The notes beneath the pieces were generated by a model that was not told where the DNA came from, ran no database searches, and was given only the letters and a program-made list of their open reading frames with translations. 64,000 nucleotides of DNA from positions 3,348,001 through 3,412,000 of the forward strand of contig NZ_CP051240.1 of NCBI RefSeq assembly GCF_017794965.1, in the 5' to 3' direction. This DNA is from Alcanivorax sp. GTDB taxonomy: Bacteria > Pseudomonadota > Gammaproteobacteria > Pseudomonadales > Alcanivoracaceae. The translations under genes and the position numbers were made by a program. Shown piece by piece: positions 23,441 to 33,090 of the stretch; position 1 is the stretch's first letter, and each line of letters starts with the position of its first letter.

Positions 23441-23931
23441 TCGAAGATCTCCTTTAACGGGCGCTCGTAACGCTGCTTGATCTCCGCCACCAGGGCAGCG
23501 GGATCATCCACATCCAGGCCGTGAATCAGCAGGGTGGTACGGTCCGGGCTCACATCCGCCGACACCGTGCCCGGCGTCAGCGAGATGGTGCTGGCCAGCA
23601 ACGCGATGGCGAAATCGTCATCCAGCTCCAGCGGGAACTCCACAAACCCCGGCCGCAATGATTTCAAAGGCCCCAGCACTTTTATGGCCACCGACACATT
23701 GGCCACCACAATGTCGTAGAGCACCACCACCACAAAACCGAACATGCGCGGCAAATTACGAACCCGGGGGACATTGGGCCAGAACGGCTTGGTGGTGAGC
23801 GGCAGCACCACCGCCAGCACCGCCCCCAACAGGGCATGACCGGCCGTAAAACCATTAAGCAGCAACCAGGCCAGCCACAGAACCAGGCTCAGGCTGGGAA
23901 ACGGCAGCACATGATTCATGAATCGGCTCAT
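23434..23931 (-). CDS. mrpE: Na+/H+ antiporter Mrp subunit E
   Basis: 165 residues. Two or three N-terminal membrane segments are followed by a cytoplasmic domain with LLASTISLTPGTVSADVSPD, a hallmark of MrpE. Start 23931 has GGAGGA six bases upstream and overlaps the mrpD stop (ATGA). The longer frame to 24006 lies inside mrpD and is rejected. It contributes to assembly of the Mrp complex. Confidence 0.93.
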   Translation of the reverse strand: MSRFMNHVLPFPSLSLVLWLAWLLLNGFTAGHALLGAVLAVVLPLTTKPFWPNVPRVRNLPRMFGFVVVVLYDIVVANVSVAIKVLGPLKSLRPGFVEFPLELDDDFAIALLASTISLTPGTVSADVSPDRTTLLIHGLDVDDPAALVAEIKQRYERPLKEIFEC

Positions 23932-25406
23932 TGCGCGTCCTCCCCCAGTACCGCATCCACATAGGCTGTGGGCATTTTCAGCTGATCGGCCACCGCATCC
24001 GCCCACTGCAGACCCGATTCACCCCACACCACCATCACCGGACTGATGACCAGCAGCCACAACACAGCCAGCAGGCGGCGGCGGGACGGACGCAGGCCGG
24101 CACTTTCACCGGTGGTGCGCCAGAACAGGGTGGAACCGGCACGGCTCATGGCGATCAGGCCGCACAGACCGGCAAACAGCAACAACGCCCAGTAGAGCGG
24201 CTCCGGTACAGCTTGCATAAGCCCCACCTTGCCCACAAAACCGGACAGCGGCGGCAAACCCACCACCGCAATGGCCGCCACGAAGAACAGCAACGACAGG
24301 CGCCCGCCACCCAGGATAGCCGGCCCCGCCACCAGTTCGTCGCCCACATCACCGCGACCACGGGCAATCAGCCCCGCCAGCAGGAACAGCGCCCCGCAGA
24401 TCAGGGTGGAATGCACCATGTAGTACAGGGCCGGAGCCAGTGCCGCCCCATAACCCGCGGAGAACGCAGCGATCAGCGTGCCCACCGACATCACCACCAG
24501 GTAAGCCACCGCCGTTCCCAGGCGCCGGGCGCCCAGCACGCCCACACAGGCCAGCAACAGGGTAATCAGCCCCATCCACCACAGGCCCTGCTGGCCGATG
24601 GCCGGAATCGGCGCCAGAATCAGGGACATCACGCGCACCATGGCGTAGATCCCCACCTTGGTCATGATGGCAAACAGGGCCGCCACGGCCGGGGTAGCAC
24701 TGGCATAGGTGGCCGGCAACCAGAAATACAACGGAAACAGCGCCGCCTTGAGCCCGAACACTACCCACAGCAACAGCAGGGCCACGGAAAACAGGGTGGT
24801 ATCGCCCAACGGCAAGACCTGGGCCTTGGTGGCCACATCCGCCATGTTCAGAGTGCCGGTGGTGCCATAGATCAAGCCGAGGGCAATCAGGAACAGGCCG
24901 GACCCCACCAGGTTCAGCACCACATAATGCAGCCCTGCCTTCACCCGCTCGGGGCCCCGCCCGTGCAACGCCAGCCCGTAGGAGGCGATCAACAGCACTT
25001 CGAAGAACACGAACAGGTTGAACAGGTCACCGGTGAGAAAGGCCCCGTTGACGCCCATCAGCTGAAACTGGAACAGCGCGTGGAAATTGGCGCCCTTGCG
25101 GTCATCGCCGCAGCTGGCATACAGCAGCGCCGGGAAGGCCAGCACCGCAGTGAGCAGCACCATCAGGGCACTGAAGCGGTCCAGCACCAGCACGATGCCA
25201 AACGGCGCCTCCCAGTTACCCAGCTTGTACACCGTGTAGGTGCCATCCCAGGCCTGCCCCACCAGCACCACCGACACCGCCAGCAAGACGGCGCAGGACA
25301 GCAGCCCCGTCAGCCGCCGCAGGCGGTGCCGCTCGCGCACTTCCAGCAACAATAGCAGCCCGGCCAGCGCCGGAATCAGAATAGGCGCGATAATCCAGTG
25401 GCTCAT
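23928..25406 (-). CDS. mrpD: Na+/H+ antiporter Mrp subunit D
   Basis: A 492-residue polytopic protein of the proton-conducting NuoN/NuoM-like family. Typical stretches are NLFVFFEVLLIASYGLALHG, ALFPLYFWLPATYASATP (conserved Lys/Glu helices) and TKVGIYAMVRV. With subunit A it forms the ion-translocating core. It overlaps mrpC by four bases and mrpE by four. Length is usual for the family and there are no disruptions. Confidence 0.94.
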   Translation of the reverse strand: MSHWIIAPILIPALAGLLLLLEVRERHRLRRLTGLLSCAVLLAVSVVLVGQAWDGTYTVYKLGNWEAPFGIVLVLDRFSALMVLLTAVLAFPALLYASCGDDRKGANFHALFQFQLMGVNGAFLTGDLFNLFVFFEVLLIASYGLALHGRGPERVKAGLHYVVLNLVGSGLFLIALGLIYGTTGTLNMADVATKAQVLPLGDTTLFSVALLLLWVVFGLKAALFPLYFWLPATYASATPAVAALFAIMTKVGIYAMVRVMSLILAPIPAIGQQGLWWMGLITLLLACVGVLGARRLGTAVAYLVVMSVGTLIAAFSAGYGAALAPALYYMVHSTLICGALFLLAGLIARGRGDVGDELVAGPAILGGGRLSLLFFVAAIAVVGLPPLSGFVGKVGLMQAVPEPLYWALLLFAGLCGLIAMSRAGSTLFWRTTGESAGLRPSRRRLLAVLWLLVISPVMVVWGESGLQWADAVADQLKMPTAYVDAVLGEDAQ

Positions 25407-25747
25407 TGCTTGCCTCCTGCATCCGCACCGTCACTGCCATCCACATGGTCGGTGTAGTGCTCCCCCTGACTGCGCAGGGCCAGCACCACCAGGAAGGCGG
25501 TCATGGCAAAACCGATCACGATGGCGGTGAGCACCAGCGCCTGGGGTAGCGGATCGGTGGGATTGTCACTCATGCCCACCACCGCCACTTCGTTGATTTT
25601 CAGCCCGCCCATGGAGAACAGGAACACATTCACTCCATAGCTGAGCAGGGTCAGGCCCATGACCACCGGGAAGGTCCGCGCGCGCAGGCACAGATACACC
25701 CCGGTGGACACCAGCACACCAATAATGATTGCGACCAGCAGTTCCAT
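25403..25747 (-). CDS. mrpC: Na+/H+ antiporter Mrp subunit C
   Basis: 114 residues with three membrane helices, related to the complex I subunit NuoK. Diagnostic sequence: GLTLLSYGVNVFLFSMG and DPLPQALVLTAIVIGFAMTAF. Its ATG overlaps the end of mrpAB (TGATG) and its end overlaps mrpD, so the three are tightly coupled. Confidence 0.94.
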   Translation of the reverse strand: MELLVAIIIGVLVSTGVYLCLRARTFPVVMGLTLLSYGVNVFLFSMGGLKINEVAVVGMSDNPTDPLPQALVLTAIVIGFAMTAFLVVLALRSQGEHYTDHVDGSDGADAGGKQ

Positions 25748-28545
25748 CAGGCCTCCTCCCTCTTGTCATCCAGCAACGACAGCTTGCCCAGATTGGCCAG
25801 CATCAACAGCGTCGCGCCCACTACCGTGAGGAACACCCCGATATCAAACAGCATGGCCGTGGCCAACTCGAACTTGCCCACCACCGGCCAGTAAACGTAG
25901 GTGAAGCTGCTGGTCAGGAAGGGATAATCAAATGCCCAGCTGCCAATGCCGGTGAGCCCGGCCAGCAGCACACCCAACGCCACCACCGGGTGGTAATCCC
26001 CCGGCATGCGGCTGTGCACCCAGGCCACCCCGGACGCCACATACTGCAGCACCAGTGCCACCGAGGTGATCAGGCCCGCCACAAAGCCACCCCCCGGCAG
26101 GTTGTGGCCCCGCAGGAAGATGTACACCGCGATCAGCAGCGCCAGCGGCAGCAGGGGGCGGGAAATGGTCACCAGCACCAGCGGATGGGCGTCCTTGGCC
26201 CAGGGCCGTCCCAGCGAATCGTAGCGTGCGGAGCGCAGTTCCAGATCCTTGAGCAGGGCATAGATGCCCATGGCCGCCACGCCCAGCACGATGATTTCAC
26301 CGAAGGTATCGAAGCCACGGAAATCCACCAGGATCACATTGACCACATTGGTGCCCCCGCCGCCGGGCTTGCTGTTGTCCAGGAAGAACTGGCTGATGGT
26401 GCTGTTCTCACCGGTCATCACCAGGAACGCCATTATCGCCACGCCCACACCACAGATCAGCGCCAGCGCCACATCCCGGATCACCCGGATCGAGGAGGAT
26501 TCCGCCCGGGTTCGCACCGGCAGGAAATACATGGCCAGCATCAGCAGCAAGATGGTCACCACTTCTACCGACAGCTGGGTCAGCGCCAGATCCGGTGCCG
26601 AAAAGCGCACGAACAACAGCGACACCATCAGCCCCACCACACTCAACGACATGATGGAGGTCATCCGGTGGCGGTGCAGCAGTGTGGTCAGCAGGGCAGC
26701 CGCCACCAGCATGAAGGTACACAGGATCGCCACCCCGTCCATGGGCAGTTTGTACTGGCTGAGGTCCAGCGCCGGCAAACGCACCAGCTGGGTCAGCAGG
26801 ATCACCGCCACCAGGGCAATCAGCCAGGCCACATAACTCTGCAGGGAGCCGTTCTGGAAACGCCCGGTGATCGCCGCGGCCCAGCGGTTGAGTTGCTGGA
26901 TACGGCCTTCGAACACCAGCTTGGCATCCAGCTGGGGGACCCGGGTCCACAGATCAAACAGGCGACGGCGCTGGGTATAGATCAGCACACCACCGGCGGT
27001 GGCAATAAAGCTCATCAGCAGCGGCAGATTAAACCCGTGCCACACCGCCAGGTGATAGTCCGGCAGGGTACCGCCCAGGGTGGCCGTCGCCGCCACCGCC
27101 AGCAGACCCGCCACGGTGATCGCCGGGAACACCCCCACCGCCACACACAGGGCCACCAGAATTTCCACCGGCACCTTCATGTAACGCGGCGGTTCATGGG
27201 GCGGATACTTGGGCAGGTTCACCGGCTCGCCATTGAAGAACACGTCATGAATAAAGCGCGCCGAATAGGCCACCGAGAACACCCCGCCCAGGGTGGCGCC
27301 CACCGGCAGGATCCAGCTCAGTGCCCCCAGCTGATGGGAGCCCAGGGTCTCGGCAAAGAACATCTCCTTGGACAGGAAGCCGTTCAACAACGGCACCCCG
27401 GCCATGGCCGCCGAGGCCACCATGGCCAGCACCGCGGTATAGGGCATGTATTTCCACAGGCCGTTGATACGGCGCATGTCCCGGGTGCCGGTTTCGTGAT
27501 CGATAATCCCCGCCGCCATGAACAGACTGGCCTTGAAGGTGGCGTGGTTGATGATATGGAACACCGCCGCCACCGCGGCCATCTCGCTGTTCAAACCGAA
27601 CAACAGGGTAATCAGCCCCAGGTGGCTGATGGTGGAATAGGCCAGCAGGCCCTTCAGGTCATGCTGGAACAGGGCCACAAAGGCCGCCCACAACAGCGTC
27701 ATCATCCCGGCCAGGGACACCAGCATGAACCACAGATCGGTGCCGGCCAGGGCCGGGTATAGCCGCGCCAGCAGGAACACCCCCGCCTTCACCATGGTGG
27801 CAGAGTGCAGGTAGGCACTCACCGGCGTGGGTGCGGCCATGGCGTGGGGGAGCCAGAAATGGAACGGGAACTGGGCGCTCTTGGTGAACACGCCCAGCAG
27901 CACCAGACACAGGATCACCGGGTACCAGCTGCTGGCGCGGATCACATCCCCGCTTTCCAGTACCGTCTGCAGGCTGAAGGACCCCACCACATTGCCCATC
28001 AGCAGCACACCGGCCAGCAGGGCCAGGCCGCCCATACCGGTCACGGTCATGGCCATGCGCGCGCCCTTGCGCGCCCCGGTCTGGTGACCCCAGAAGCCGA
28101 TCAGCAGGAAGGAACTGAGGCTGGTGAGCTCCCAGAACACCACCAACAGCAGCAGGTTGTCACTGGTGACCACCCCGAGCATGGCGCCCATGAAGAGCAA
28201 CAGATAGGCATAGAAGCGCCCGGCTTTCTCCTTGGCGGAGAGGTAATAGCGGGCGTAGAGAATCACCAGCAGGCCGATGCCCAGCACCAGCAGGGCAAAC
28301 AGCAGTGCCAGGCCATCCAGGCGGAAGGCCAGCGACAGGTCCAGCGAGGGAATCCAGCGCAGGGTGCTGTGCAGGGTTTCCCCGGCAAACACCTGCATGG
28401 CCGGGCTCACCAGCAGCGCCAGCGCCGTGGCCGGCAGCAACGCCGCCGCACACGCCATCAGGGTGCGATTGGACGACACCCTTTCCACCAGCGGTGGCAG
28501 GCACGCCCCCAGAAACGGGAGCATCACCACAAAGGCAAGGTTCAT
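25747..28545 (-). CDS. mrpA: Na+/H+ antiporter Mrp fused subunits A and B
   Basis: A 932-residue fusion. The N-terminal about 750 residues are MrpA, related to NuoL, with FWELTSLSSFLLIGFW, FPFHFWLPHAMAAPTPVSAYLHS-type motifs and a conserved HDLKGLLAYSTISHLG. The C-terminal about 150 residues (from LLPLALLIAVYIFLRGHNLP) are MrpB. A and B are fused in the group called Pha in Pseudomonas and rhizobia, but separate in Bacillus. The antiporter gives Na+, salt and alkaline pH tolerance, fitting a marine organism. It is first in the operon AB-C-D-E-F-G. It is written on the opposite strand to polA, with 500 bases between. Confidence 0.95.
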   Translation of the reverse strand: MNLAFVVMLPFLGACLPPLVERVSSNRTLMACAAALLPATALALLVSPAMQVFAGETLHSTLRWIPSLDLSLAFRLDGLALLFALLVLGIGLLVILYARYYLSAKEKAGRFYAYLLLFMGAMLGVVTSDNLLLLVVFWELTSLSSFLLIGFWGHQTGARKGARMAMTVTGMGGLALLAGVLLMGNVVGSFSLQTVLESGDVIRASSWYPVILCLVLLGVFTKSAQFPFHFWLPHAMAAPTPVSAYLHSATMVKAGVFLLARLYPALAGTDLWFMLVSLAGMMTLLWAAFVALFQHDLKGLLAYSTISHLGLITLLFGLNSEMAAVAAVFHIINHATFKASLFMAAGIIDHETGTRDMRRINGLWKYMPYTAVLAMVASAAMAGVPLLNGFLSKEMFFAETLGSHQLGALSWILPVGATLGGVFSVAYSARFIHDVFFNGEPVNLPKYPPHEPPRYMKVPVEILVALCVAVGVFPAITVAGLLAVAATATLGGTLPDYHLAVWHGFNLPLLMSFIATAGGVLIYTQRRRLFDLWTRVPQLDAKLVFEGRIQQLNRWAAAITGRFQNGSLQSYVAWLIALVAVILLTQLVRLPALDLSQYKLPMDGVAILCTFMLVAAALLTTLLHRHRMTSIMSLSVVGLMVSLLFVRFSAPDLALTQLSVEVVTILLLMLAMYFLPVRTRAESSSIRVIRDVALALICGVGVAIMAFLVMTGENSTISQFFLDNSKPGGGGTNVVNVILVDFRGFDTFGEIIVLGVAAMGIYALLKDLELRSARYDSLGRPWAKDAHPLVLVTISRPLLPLALLIAVYIFLRGHNLPGGGFVAGLITSVALVLQYVASGVAWVHSRMPGDYHPVVALGVLLAGLTGIGSWAFDYPFLTSSFTYVYWPVVGKFELATAMLFDIGVFLTVVGATLLMLANLGKLSLLDDKREEA

Positions 28546-29046
28546 AGATCAATCCGTTGTCATGAATCCCACTTCCCGGAAGCGGATTCTTCGTTTAAAC
28601 AGGCGGCAACCCGCCCGATAGCTTGATTGCAGAAGACTAGAAAAACAATGACAACGGCGGATCAGGAAAATACGGACGCCGCCCCCGGCGCGGGCACTGG
28701 GACAGGGTGATGCAACAAGGCTGGACCAGAGAAGCGGTCATGGCATCCGTATTAATGGAAAGGGACACCGAGTATGCCATGGGCGGGCGGCGGGCGCGAT
28801 ACGGGACAGGGGCGAGTTGAAAGTTCAAAGTTTAAAGTTGAAACGCGGCTCCAGGCCGAGGGGATTGCCCACCCCTCTCCGCGATCACCGGTAATGGCGC
28901 GGGCACACCCCATGAACGCCATGAGAGCCTCTCCCGCGCTTTTGAACTTTCAACTTTAAACTTTCAACTCGCCTCCCCCCGCCCTGCCGAATCCCGCCAT
29001 TTCCGCTACACTCTCCCCACTCACTCATCAGCAGAAGCCGAACACC
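28546..29046. repeat. Control region of mrp and polA with inverted AAGTTNA heptamer arrays
   Basis: 28546-28800 should hold the mrp promoter; no strong box was recognised. 28813-28843 (GAGTTGA AAGTTCA AAGTTTA AAGTTGA) and 28937-28972 (reverse complement GAGTTGA AAGTTTA AAGTTGA AAGTTCA) are inverted period-7 arrays around 90 bases. The unit varies only at its sixth base. The right array ends about 70 bases before polA. Confidence 0.75.
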
Positions 29047-31815
29047 ATGTCCGCAGCCGAAAAACCCATCATCCTCGTCGATGGCTCCTCCTACCTGTAC
29101 CGCGCCTTTCACGCCCTGCCGCCGCTTACCACCTCCAGCGGCCAACCCACCGGGGCGGTGCGTGGGGTGGCGGCCATGCTGCGCAAGCTGATGAAGGACT
29201 ACGAGCCGGAATACATGGCGGTGATCTTCGACGCCAAGGGCAAGACCTTCCGCGATGAACTGTTCGAGGAATACAAATCCAACCGCCCGCCCATGCCCGA
29301 CGACCTGCGCGCCCAAGTACAGCCCCTGCACGACCTGATCCGTGCCATGGGCCTGCCGCTGATCATCGAAGAAGGGGTGGAAGCGGACGACGTGATCGGC
29401 ACCTTCGCGCGCATCTTCGGTGAACAGGGCAAACCGGTGCTGATCTCCACCGGCGACAAGGACATGGCCCAGCTGGTCAACGACAAGGTCACCCTGATCA
29501 ACACCATGAACGACGCCCTCTACGACATCGACGGCGTGATCAAGAAGTTCGGCGTGGGCCCGGAGCTGATCATCGACTTCCTCGCCCTCATGGGCGACAA
29601 GGTGGACAACATCCCCGGCGTGCCCGGCGTGGGCGAGAAGACCGCCCTGGGCCTGATCCAGGGCCTGGGCTCGCTGGAAACCATCTACCAGAACCTGGAC
29701 AAGGTGGCCGAGCTCAGTTTCCGCGGCGCCAAGACCCTGGGCAAGAAGCTGGAAGCCCACAAGGAGCAGGCCTTCCTCTCCTACAAACTGGCCACCATCA
29801 AGCTGGACTGCGAACTCAGCGAAGACCAGGACGACCTGAAACTGCAGACCCCGGACGCCGAGAAGCTGGCCGAGTACTACCGCACCCTGGAATTCAAGGG
29901 CTGGCTCAAGGAGCTGCTGGGCGGCAAGGACCCGGTGGCCGAAGACGCCGGCAAAGACGTGGACATGGACGCCGATGACGATGCGCCCGAAGCCCCCGCC
30001 TTCGGCCGCGACGCCTACGACATCGTCTACACCCAGGCCCAGCTGGACAAGTGGGTCGGCAAACTGAAAAGTGCCGGGGAATTTTCCTTCGACACCGAAA
30101 CCACCAGCCTCAACTACATGAACGCCGAACTGGTGGGCTTCTGTGTGGCCGTGGATGACAAGGCCGCCTACATCCCCTTCGGCCACAACTACCCCGGTGC
30201 GCCAGACCAGCTCGACAAAGAACTAGTGATGGACGCCTTCAGACCGCTGCTGGAAGACGACAACATCAAGAAGATCGGCCAGAACCTGAAGTACGACATG
30301 AGCGTACTGGCCGAAGATGTGGGCATCACCCTGCGCGGCGTGGCCTACGACACCATGCTGGAATCCTACGTGCTGGATTCCGTGGCCACCCGCCACGACA
30401 TGGACTCCCTGGCCCTGAAATACCTGGGCCGCAAGACCATCAGCTTTGAAGAGATCGCCGGCAAGGGCGCCAAGCAGCTCACCTTCAACCAGGTGGGCCT
30501 GCACGAAGCCAGCCGCTACGCCGCCGAAGATGCGGACGTGACCCTGCGCCTGCACCAGACCCTGTGGCCCAAACTGGAAAAGGAAGGCCGCCTGCCAGAC
30601 GTGTTCCGTGACATCGAACTGCCGCTAGTCACCGTACTCAGCCGCATCGAGCGCAACGGCACCTACGTGGACGCCACCCTGCTCAAGCACCAGAGCCAGT
30701 TCCTGGCCAAGCGCATGGCGGAACTGCAGGAAAAGGCTTTCGAGATCGCCGGGCAGGAATTCAACCTGGCCAGCCCCAAACAGCTGGGTGAAATCCTCTA
30801 CGAAAAGCTGGAAATCCCTGTCATCAAAAAGACGCCAAAAGGCGCGCCCTCAACCGCCGAACCGGTGCTGCAGGAACTGGCCCTGGAATACCCCCTGCCC
30901 CAGGTAATCATGGATTACCGTGGCGTGGCCAAACTGAAGAACACCTACACCGACAAACTGCCGGAGCTGATCAACCCGCGCACCGGCCGCGTGCACACGT
31001 CCTATCACCAGGCGGTGGCCGCCACCGGGCGCCTGTCCTCCAGCGATCCCAACCTGCAGAACATTCCGGTGCGCAGTGAAGAAGGCCGCAAGATTCGCCA
31101 GGCGTTTCTCGCTCCCAAAGGCAAAAAGATCGTCGCCTGCGATTACTCCCAAATCGAACTGCGCATCATGGCGCACCTGAGCGGCGACAAGGGCCTCACC
31201 GACGCCTTCGAAAAAGGCCTGGATATTCACCGCGCCACCGCCGCCGAAGTGTGGGGCAAAAGCCTGGAAGAAGTCAGCGACAACGACCGTCGCAACGCCA
31301 AGGCCATCAACTTCGGCCTGATCTACGGCATGAGCGCCTTTGGCCTGGCCAAACAACTGGGCCTGCCGCGCAAGGAAGCGCAGGACTACATCGACCTCTA
31401 CTTCGAACGCTACCCGGGCGTAAAACGCTACATGGAAGAAACCCGCGCCCAGGCCTCGGAGCAAGGCTACGTGGAAACCCTGTTCGGCCGTCGCCTCTAC
31501 CTGCCGGAAATCCGCAGCAGCAACGGCCAACGCCGCCAGGCCGCCGAACGCACCGCCATCAACGCCCCCATGCAAGGCACCGCAGCGGACATCATCAAGA
31601 TGGCCATGATCAAGGTCCACGACTGGCTCGACACCACCCACTTCGACGCCAAGATGATCATGCAGGTGCACGATGAACTGGTGTTTGAAGTGGCGGAAGA
31701 TCAGGTGGAAGATCTGGTCAAGGAAGTGAAGGAGCGCATGGAGTCAGCGGCGGAATTGAAGGTGCCGTTGATTGTGGATGCGGGGATTGGGGAGAATTGG
31801 GATGAGGCGCATTGA
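29047..31815 (+). CDS. polA: DNA polymerase I
   Basis: A 922-residue three-domain polymerase. The 5'-3' exonuclease domain (1 to about 290) has LVDGSSYLYRAFHALPPL and GDKVDNIPGVPGVGEKTA. The 3'-5' proofreading domain (about 330-510) has FDTETTSLN with active Asp and Glu. The polymerase domain (about 515-922) has DYSQIELRIMAHLSGD, INFGLIYGMSAFGLAKQL and MQVHDELVFEV. All catalytic acids appear intact. It processes Okazaki fragments and fills repair gaps. The ribosome site is weak (AAGCCGAAC). A GC hairpin follows at 31858. The position near engB is conserved in gammaproteobacteria. Confidence 0.97.
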   Translation: MSAAEKPIILVDGSSYLYRAFHALPPLTTSSGQPTGAVRGVAAMLRKLMKDYEPEYMAVIFDAKGKTFRDELFEEYKSNRPPMPDDLRAQVQPLHDLIRAMGLPLIIEEGVEADDVIGTFARIFGEQGKPVLISTGDKDMAQLVNDKVTLINTMNDALYDIDGVIKKFGVGPELIIDFLALMGDKVDNIPGVPGVGEKTALGLIQGLGSLETIYQNLDKVAELSFRGAKTLGKKLEAHKEQAFLSYKLATIKLDCELSEDQDDLKLQTPDAEKLAEYYRTLEFKGWLKELLGGKDPVAEDAGKDVDMDADDDAPEAPAFGRDAYDIVYTQAQLDKWVGKLKSAGEFSFDTETTSLNYMNAELVGFCVAVDDKAAYIPFGHNYPGAPDQLDKELVMDAFRPLLEDDNIKKIGQNLKYDMSVLAEDVGITLRGVAYDTMLESYVLDSVATRHDMDSLALKYLGRKTISFEEIAGKGAKQLTFNQVGLHEASRYAAEDADVTLRLHQTLWPKLEKEGRLPDVFRDIELPLVTVLSRIERNGTYVDATLLKHQSQFLAKRMAELQEKAFEIAGQEFNLASPKQLGEILYEKLEIPVIKKTPKGAPSTAEPVLQELALEYPLPQVIMDYRGVAKLKNTYTDKLPELINPRTGRVHTSYHQAVAATGRLSSSDPNLQNIPVRSEEGRKIRQAFLAPKGKKIVACDYSQIELRIMAHLSGDKGLTDAFEKGLDIHRATAAEVWGKSLEEVSDNDRRNAKAINFGLIYGMSAFGLAKQLGLPRKEAQDYIDLYFERYPGVKRYMEETRAQASEQGYVETLFGRRLYLPEIRSSNGQRRQAAERTAINAPMQGTAADIIKMAMIKVHDWLDTTHFDAKMIMQVHDELVFEVAEDQVEDLVKEVKERMESAAELKVPLIVDAGIGENWDEAH

Positions 31816-31820
31816 TTAAG

Positions 31821-31857
31821 AGAGACGCTGCACGCAACACGCTTCACGCAGCATGCT
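31821..31857 (+). repeat. Heptamer array (CACGCNN type) downstream of polA
   Basis: GACGCTG CACGCAA CACGCTT CACGCAG CATGCTG, period 7. It is related to the arrays at 22.2 and 23.0 kb but without an inverted partner nearby. Confidence 0.7.
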
Positions 31858-31882
31858 GAGGGCCGGCGTTCGCGCGGCCCTC
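31858..31882 (+). terminator. GC-rich hairpin downstream of polA
   Basis: Stem GAGGGCCG / CGGCCCTC with a 9-base loop. There is no T-run, so termination is only probable. Confidence 0.45.
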
Positions 31883-31905
31883 ACAGGCCTGACTCTGGAA
31901 CAACT

Positions 31906-32313
31906 TCAACCAAACAGTGTGTCCTTGAAGCTAAACCAGGCCCAAAGAGCAAACAGCATATAAACCGCTATCATGATATTGGCTTTTTTTCCTTTTACCT
32001 TTGTCCTCTTGGGCTTCACTGGGGCAATCGACTCTCCAGCACGAACAATGTCCAGCTCGTAAAATCCATATCCCAACCGCCGTTCGACATCCACAGATTC
32101 ACCATGGACTTCAAATGAAAAATTATCACCCTCGGACTCTGACACCCTGACTCCGTCGACATAGAGAATCTTGGTTTCAGACGACGAAGAATAGGCCACT
32201 ATCCATTCAACACCTTCAACTTTATAGATGTCATAAGCCCAGCCATCAGGAATATCGGGCTGTTGGCTCTCTACCACTTCAGAAACTTCGTAGACGTTTT
32301 TTTCGTTATCCAT
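31906..32313 (-). CDS. Hypothetical protein with a C-terminal membrane anchor
   Basis: A 135-residue protein not recognised. It is acidic at the N terminus, then has a basic stretch (PVKPKRTKVKGKKAN) directly followed by one hydrophobic helix (IMIAVYMLFALWAWF). This suggests a tail-anchored protein with its soluble domain in the cytoplasm. It overlaps the upstream hypothetical gene by eight bases, so the two are coupled. The lower GC content and AT-rich codons relative to neighbours hint at acquired DNA, together with the adjacent toxin-antitoxin locus. Confidence 0.65.
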   Translation of the reverse strand: MDNEKNVYEVSEVVESQQPDIPDGWAYDIYKVEGVEWIVAYSSSSETKILYVDGVRVSESEGDNFSFEVHGESVDVERRLGYGFYELDIVRAGESIAPVKPKRTKVKGKKANIMIAVYMLFALWAWFSFKDTLFG

Positions 32314-32743
32314 AACTGCTTCTTCCTTCCATCAACCGCTCAAGCAACGCATCAATTTCCGCTTTCAGTTCCTTATCTTCCAGCTTGTTCGCGTTCACCT
32401 TTGCCGCTTCAAGACTACTGATCGCCGCCTGGGTTTGTCCCAGTTCTGCCTGCAGCCTGGCCATGGACAAGCCGATGGAGGCAAGATGATCTTTGGCATT
32501 GATCGCCTGTGCCTTTGCTATGGCTTTTTCATACAGCGCCAGCGCAGAATCGAAACCTTCGGTGAAATCAGCCAGCGTTTCCCATTGCTCGGGGTGGTCT
32601 TTCTGAGTGTTTTCGTTATCCGTGCAAATGGCTTTGAGCTGGCAATACAGCGAATCAAATTCCGCCTTGTTACCTTTTCGGTCCGCCTCCATCAGCTTCT
32701 CAGCCAGGCCGTAAACAGCCTTGTATAACTTGGTGTTAATCAT
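32306..32743 (-). CDS. Hypothetical helical (TPR-like) protein
   Basis: 145 residues, almost entirely helical by composition, with a TPR-like pattern in GFDSALALYEKAIAKAQAIN and GQTQAAISSLEAAKVNANKL. No catalytic motif. Probably a protein-protein adaptor. Coupled with the tail-anchored protein downstream, and 62 bases below the antitoxin gene on the same strand, so it may belong to the same transcript. No named family is claimed. Confidence 0.65.
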   Translation of the reverse strand: MINTKLYKAVYGLAEKLMEADRKGNKAEFDSLYCQLKAICTDNENTQKDHPEQWETLADFTEGFDSALALYEKAIAKAQAINAKDHLASIGLSMARLQAELGQTQAAISSLEAAKVNANKLEDKELKAEIDALLERLMEGRSSYG

Positions 32744-32805
32744 TTTCTATCCATCAAAAAGCAAAGGCGGACATAAGGAAACCAGCGCCAGGCCTTCTAT
32801 TTCCT

Positions 32806-33090
32806 TCAGCCCAGACTGACTTCCAGCTTCTTGCCGATTCCCCGTGCCGCCTTGACCATGGTTTGCAAGGTTACGCTGGGGTTCTCGGCATCCAGCAGCC
32901 GATCCAGCTGAGAACGGCTGGTATGAATGCGCTTGGCGAACGCCGCTTTACGCACGTCATTGGCGACGAGGTAGGCCGCGACTTCAGACGCTAGCACCCG
33001 CTTGATGGCGATGGCCTCCACTTCATCCAGCATACCTTCATCGTCAAGGAAGCTGTCGAAGCTGCTGCCTCGATGTTTATTCTTTGCCAT
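32806..33090 (-). CDS. HigA-type antitoxin (XRE helix-turn-helix)
   Basis: 94 residues with a helix-turn-helix at VRKAAFAKRIHTSRSQLDRLLD (about residues 46-67) and the C-terminal IGKKLEVSLG typical of antitoxins paired with Gp49/HigB-type toxins. It would bind both the toxin and the palindromic operator at 33451-33472. It overlaps the toxin frame by 14 bases. A stray copy of its last codons lies at 37078-37113. Confidence 0.85.
   Translation of the reverse strand: MAKNKHRGSSFDSFLDDEGMLDEVEAIAIKRVLASEVAAYLVANDVRKAAFAKRIHTSRSQLDRLLDAENPSVTLQTMVKAARGIGKKLEVSLG

Noticed and set aside
25729..27762. 677-codon open frame antisense to mrpAB
   Set aside because: His/Gln/Arg-rich translation typical of the reverse strand of a GC-rich membrane protein gene; no family features.
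28885..30186. 433-codon open frame antisense to polA
   Set aside because: Shadow of the polymerase gene; begins inside polA and runs across its promoter.
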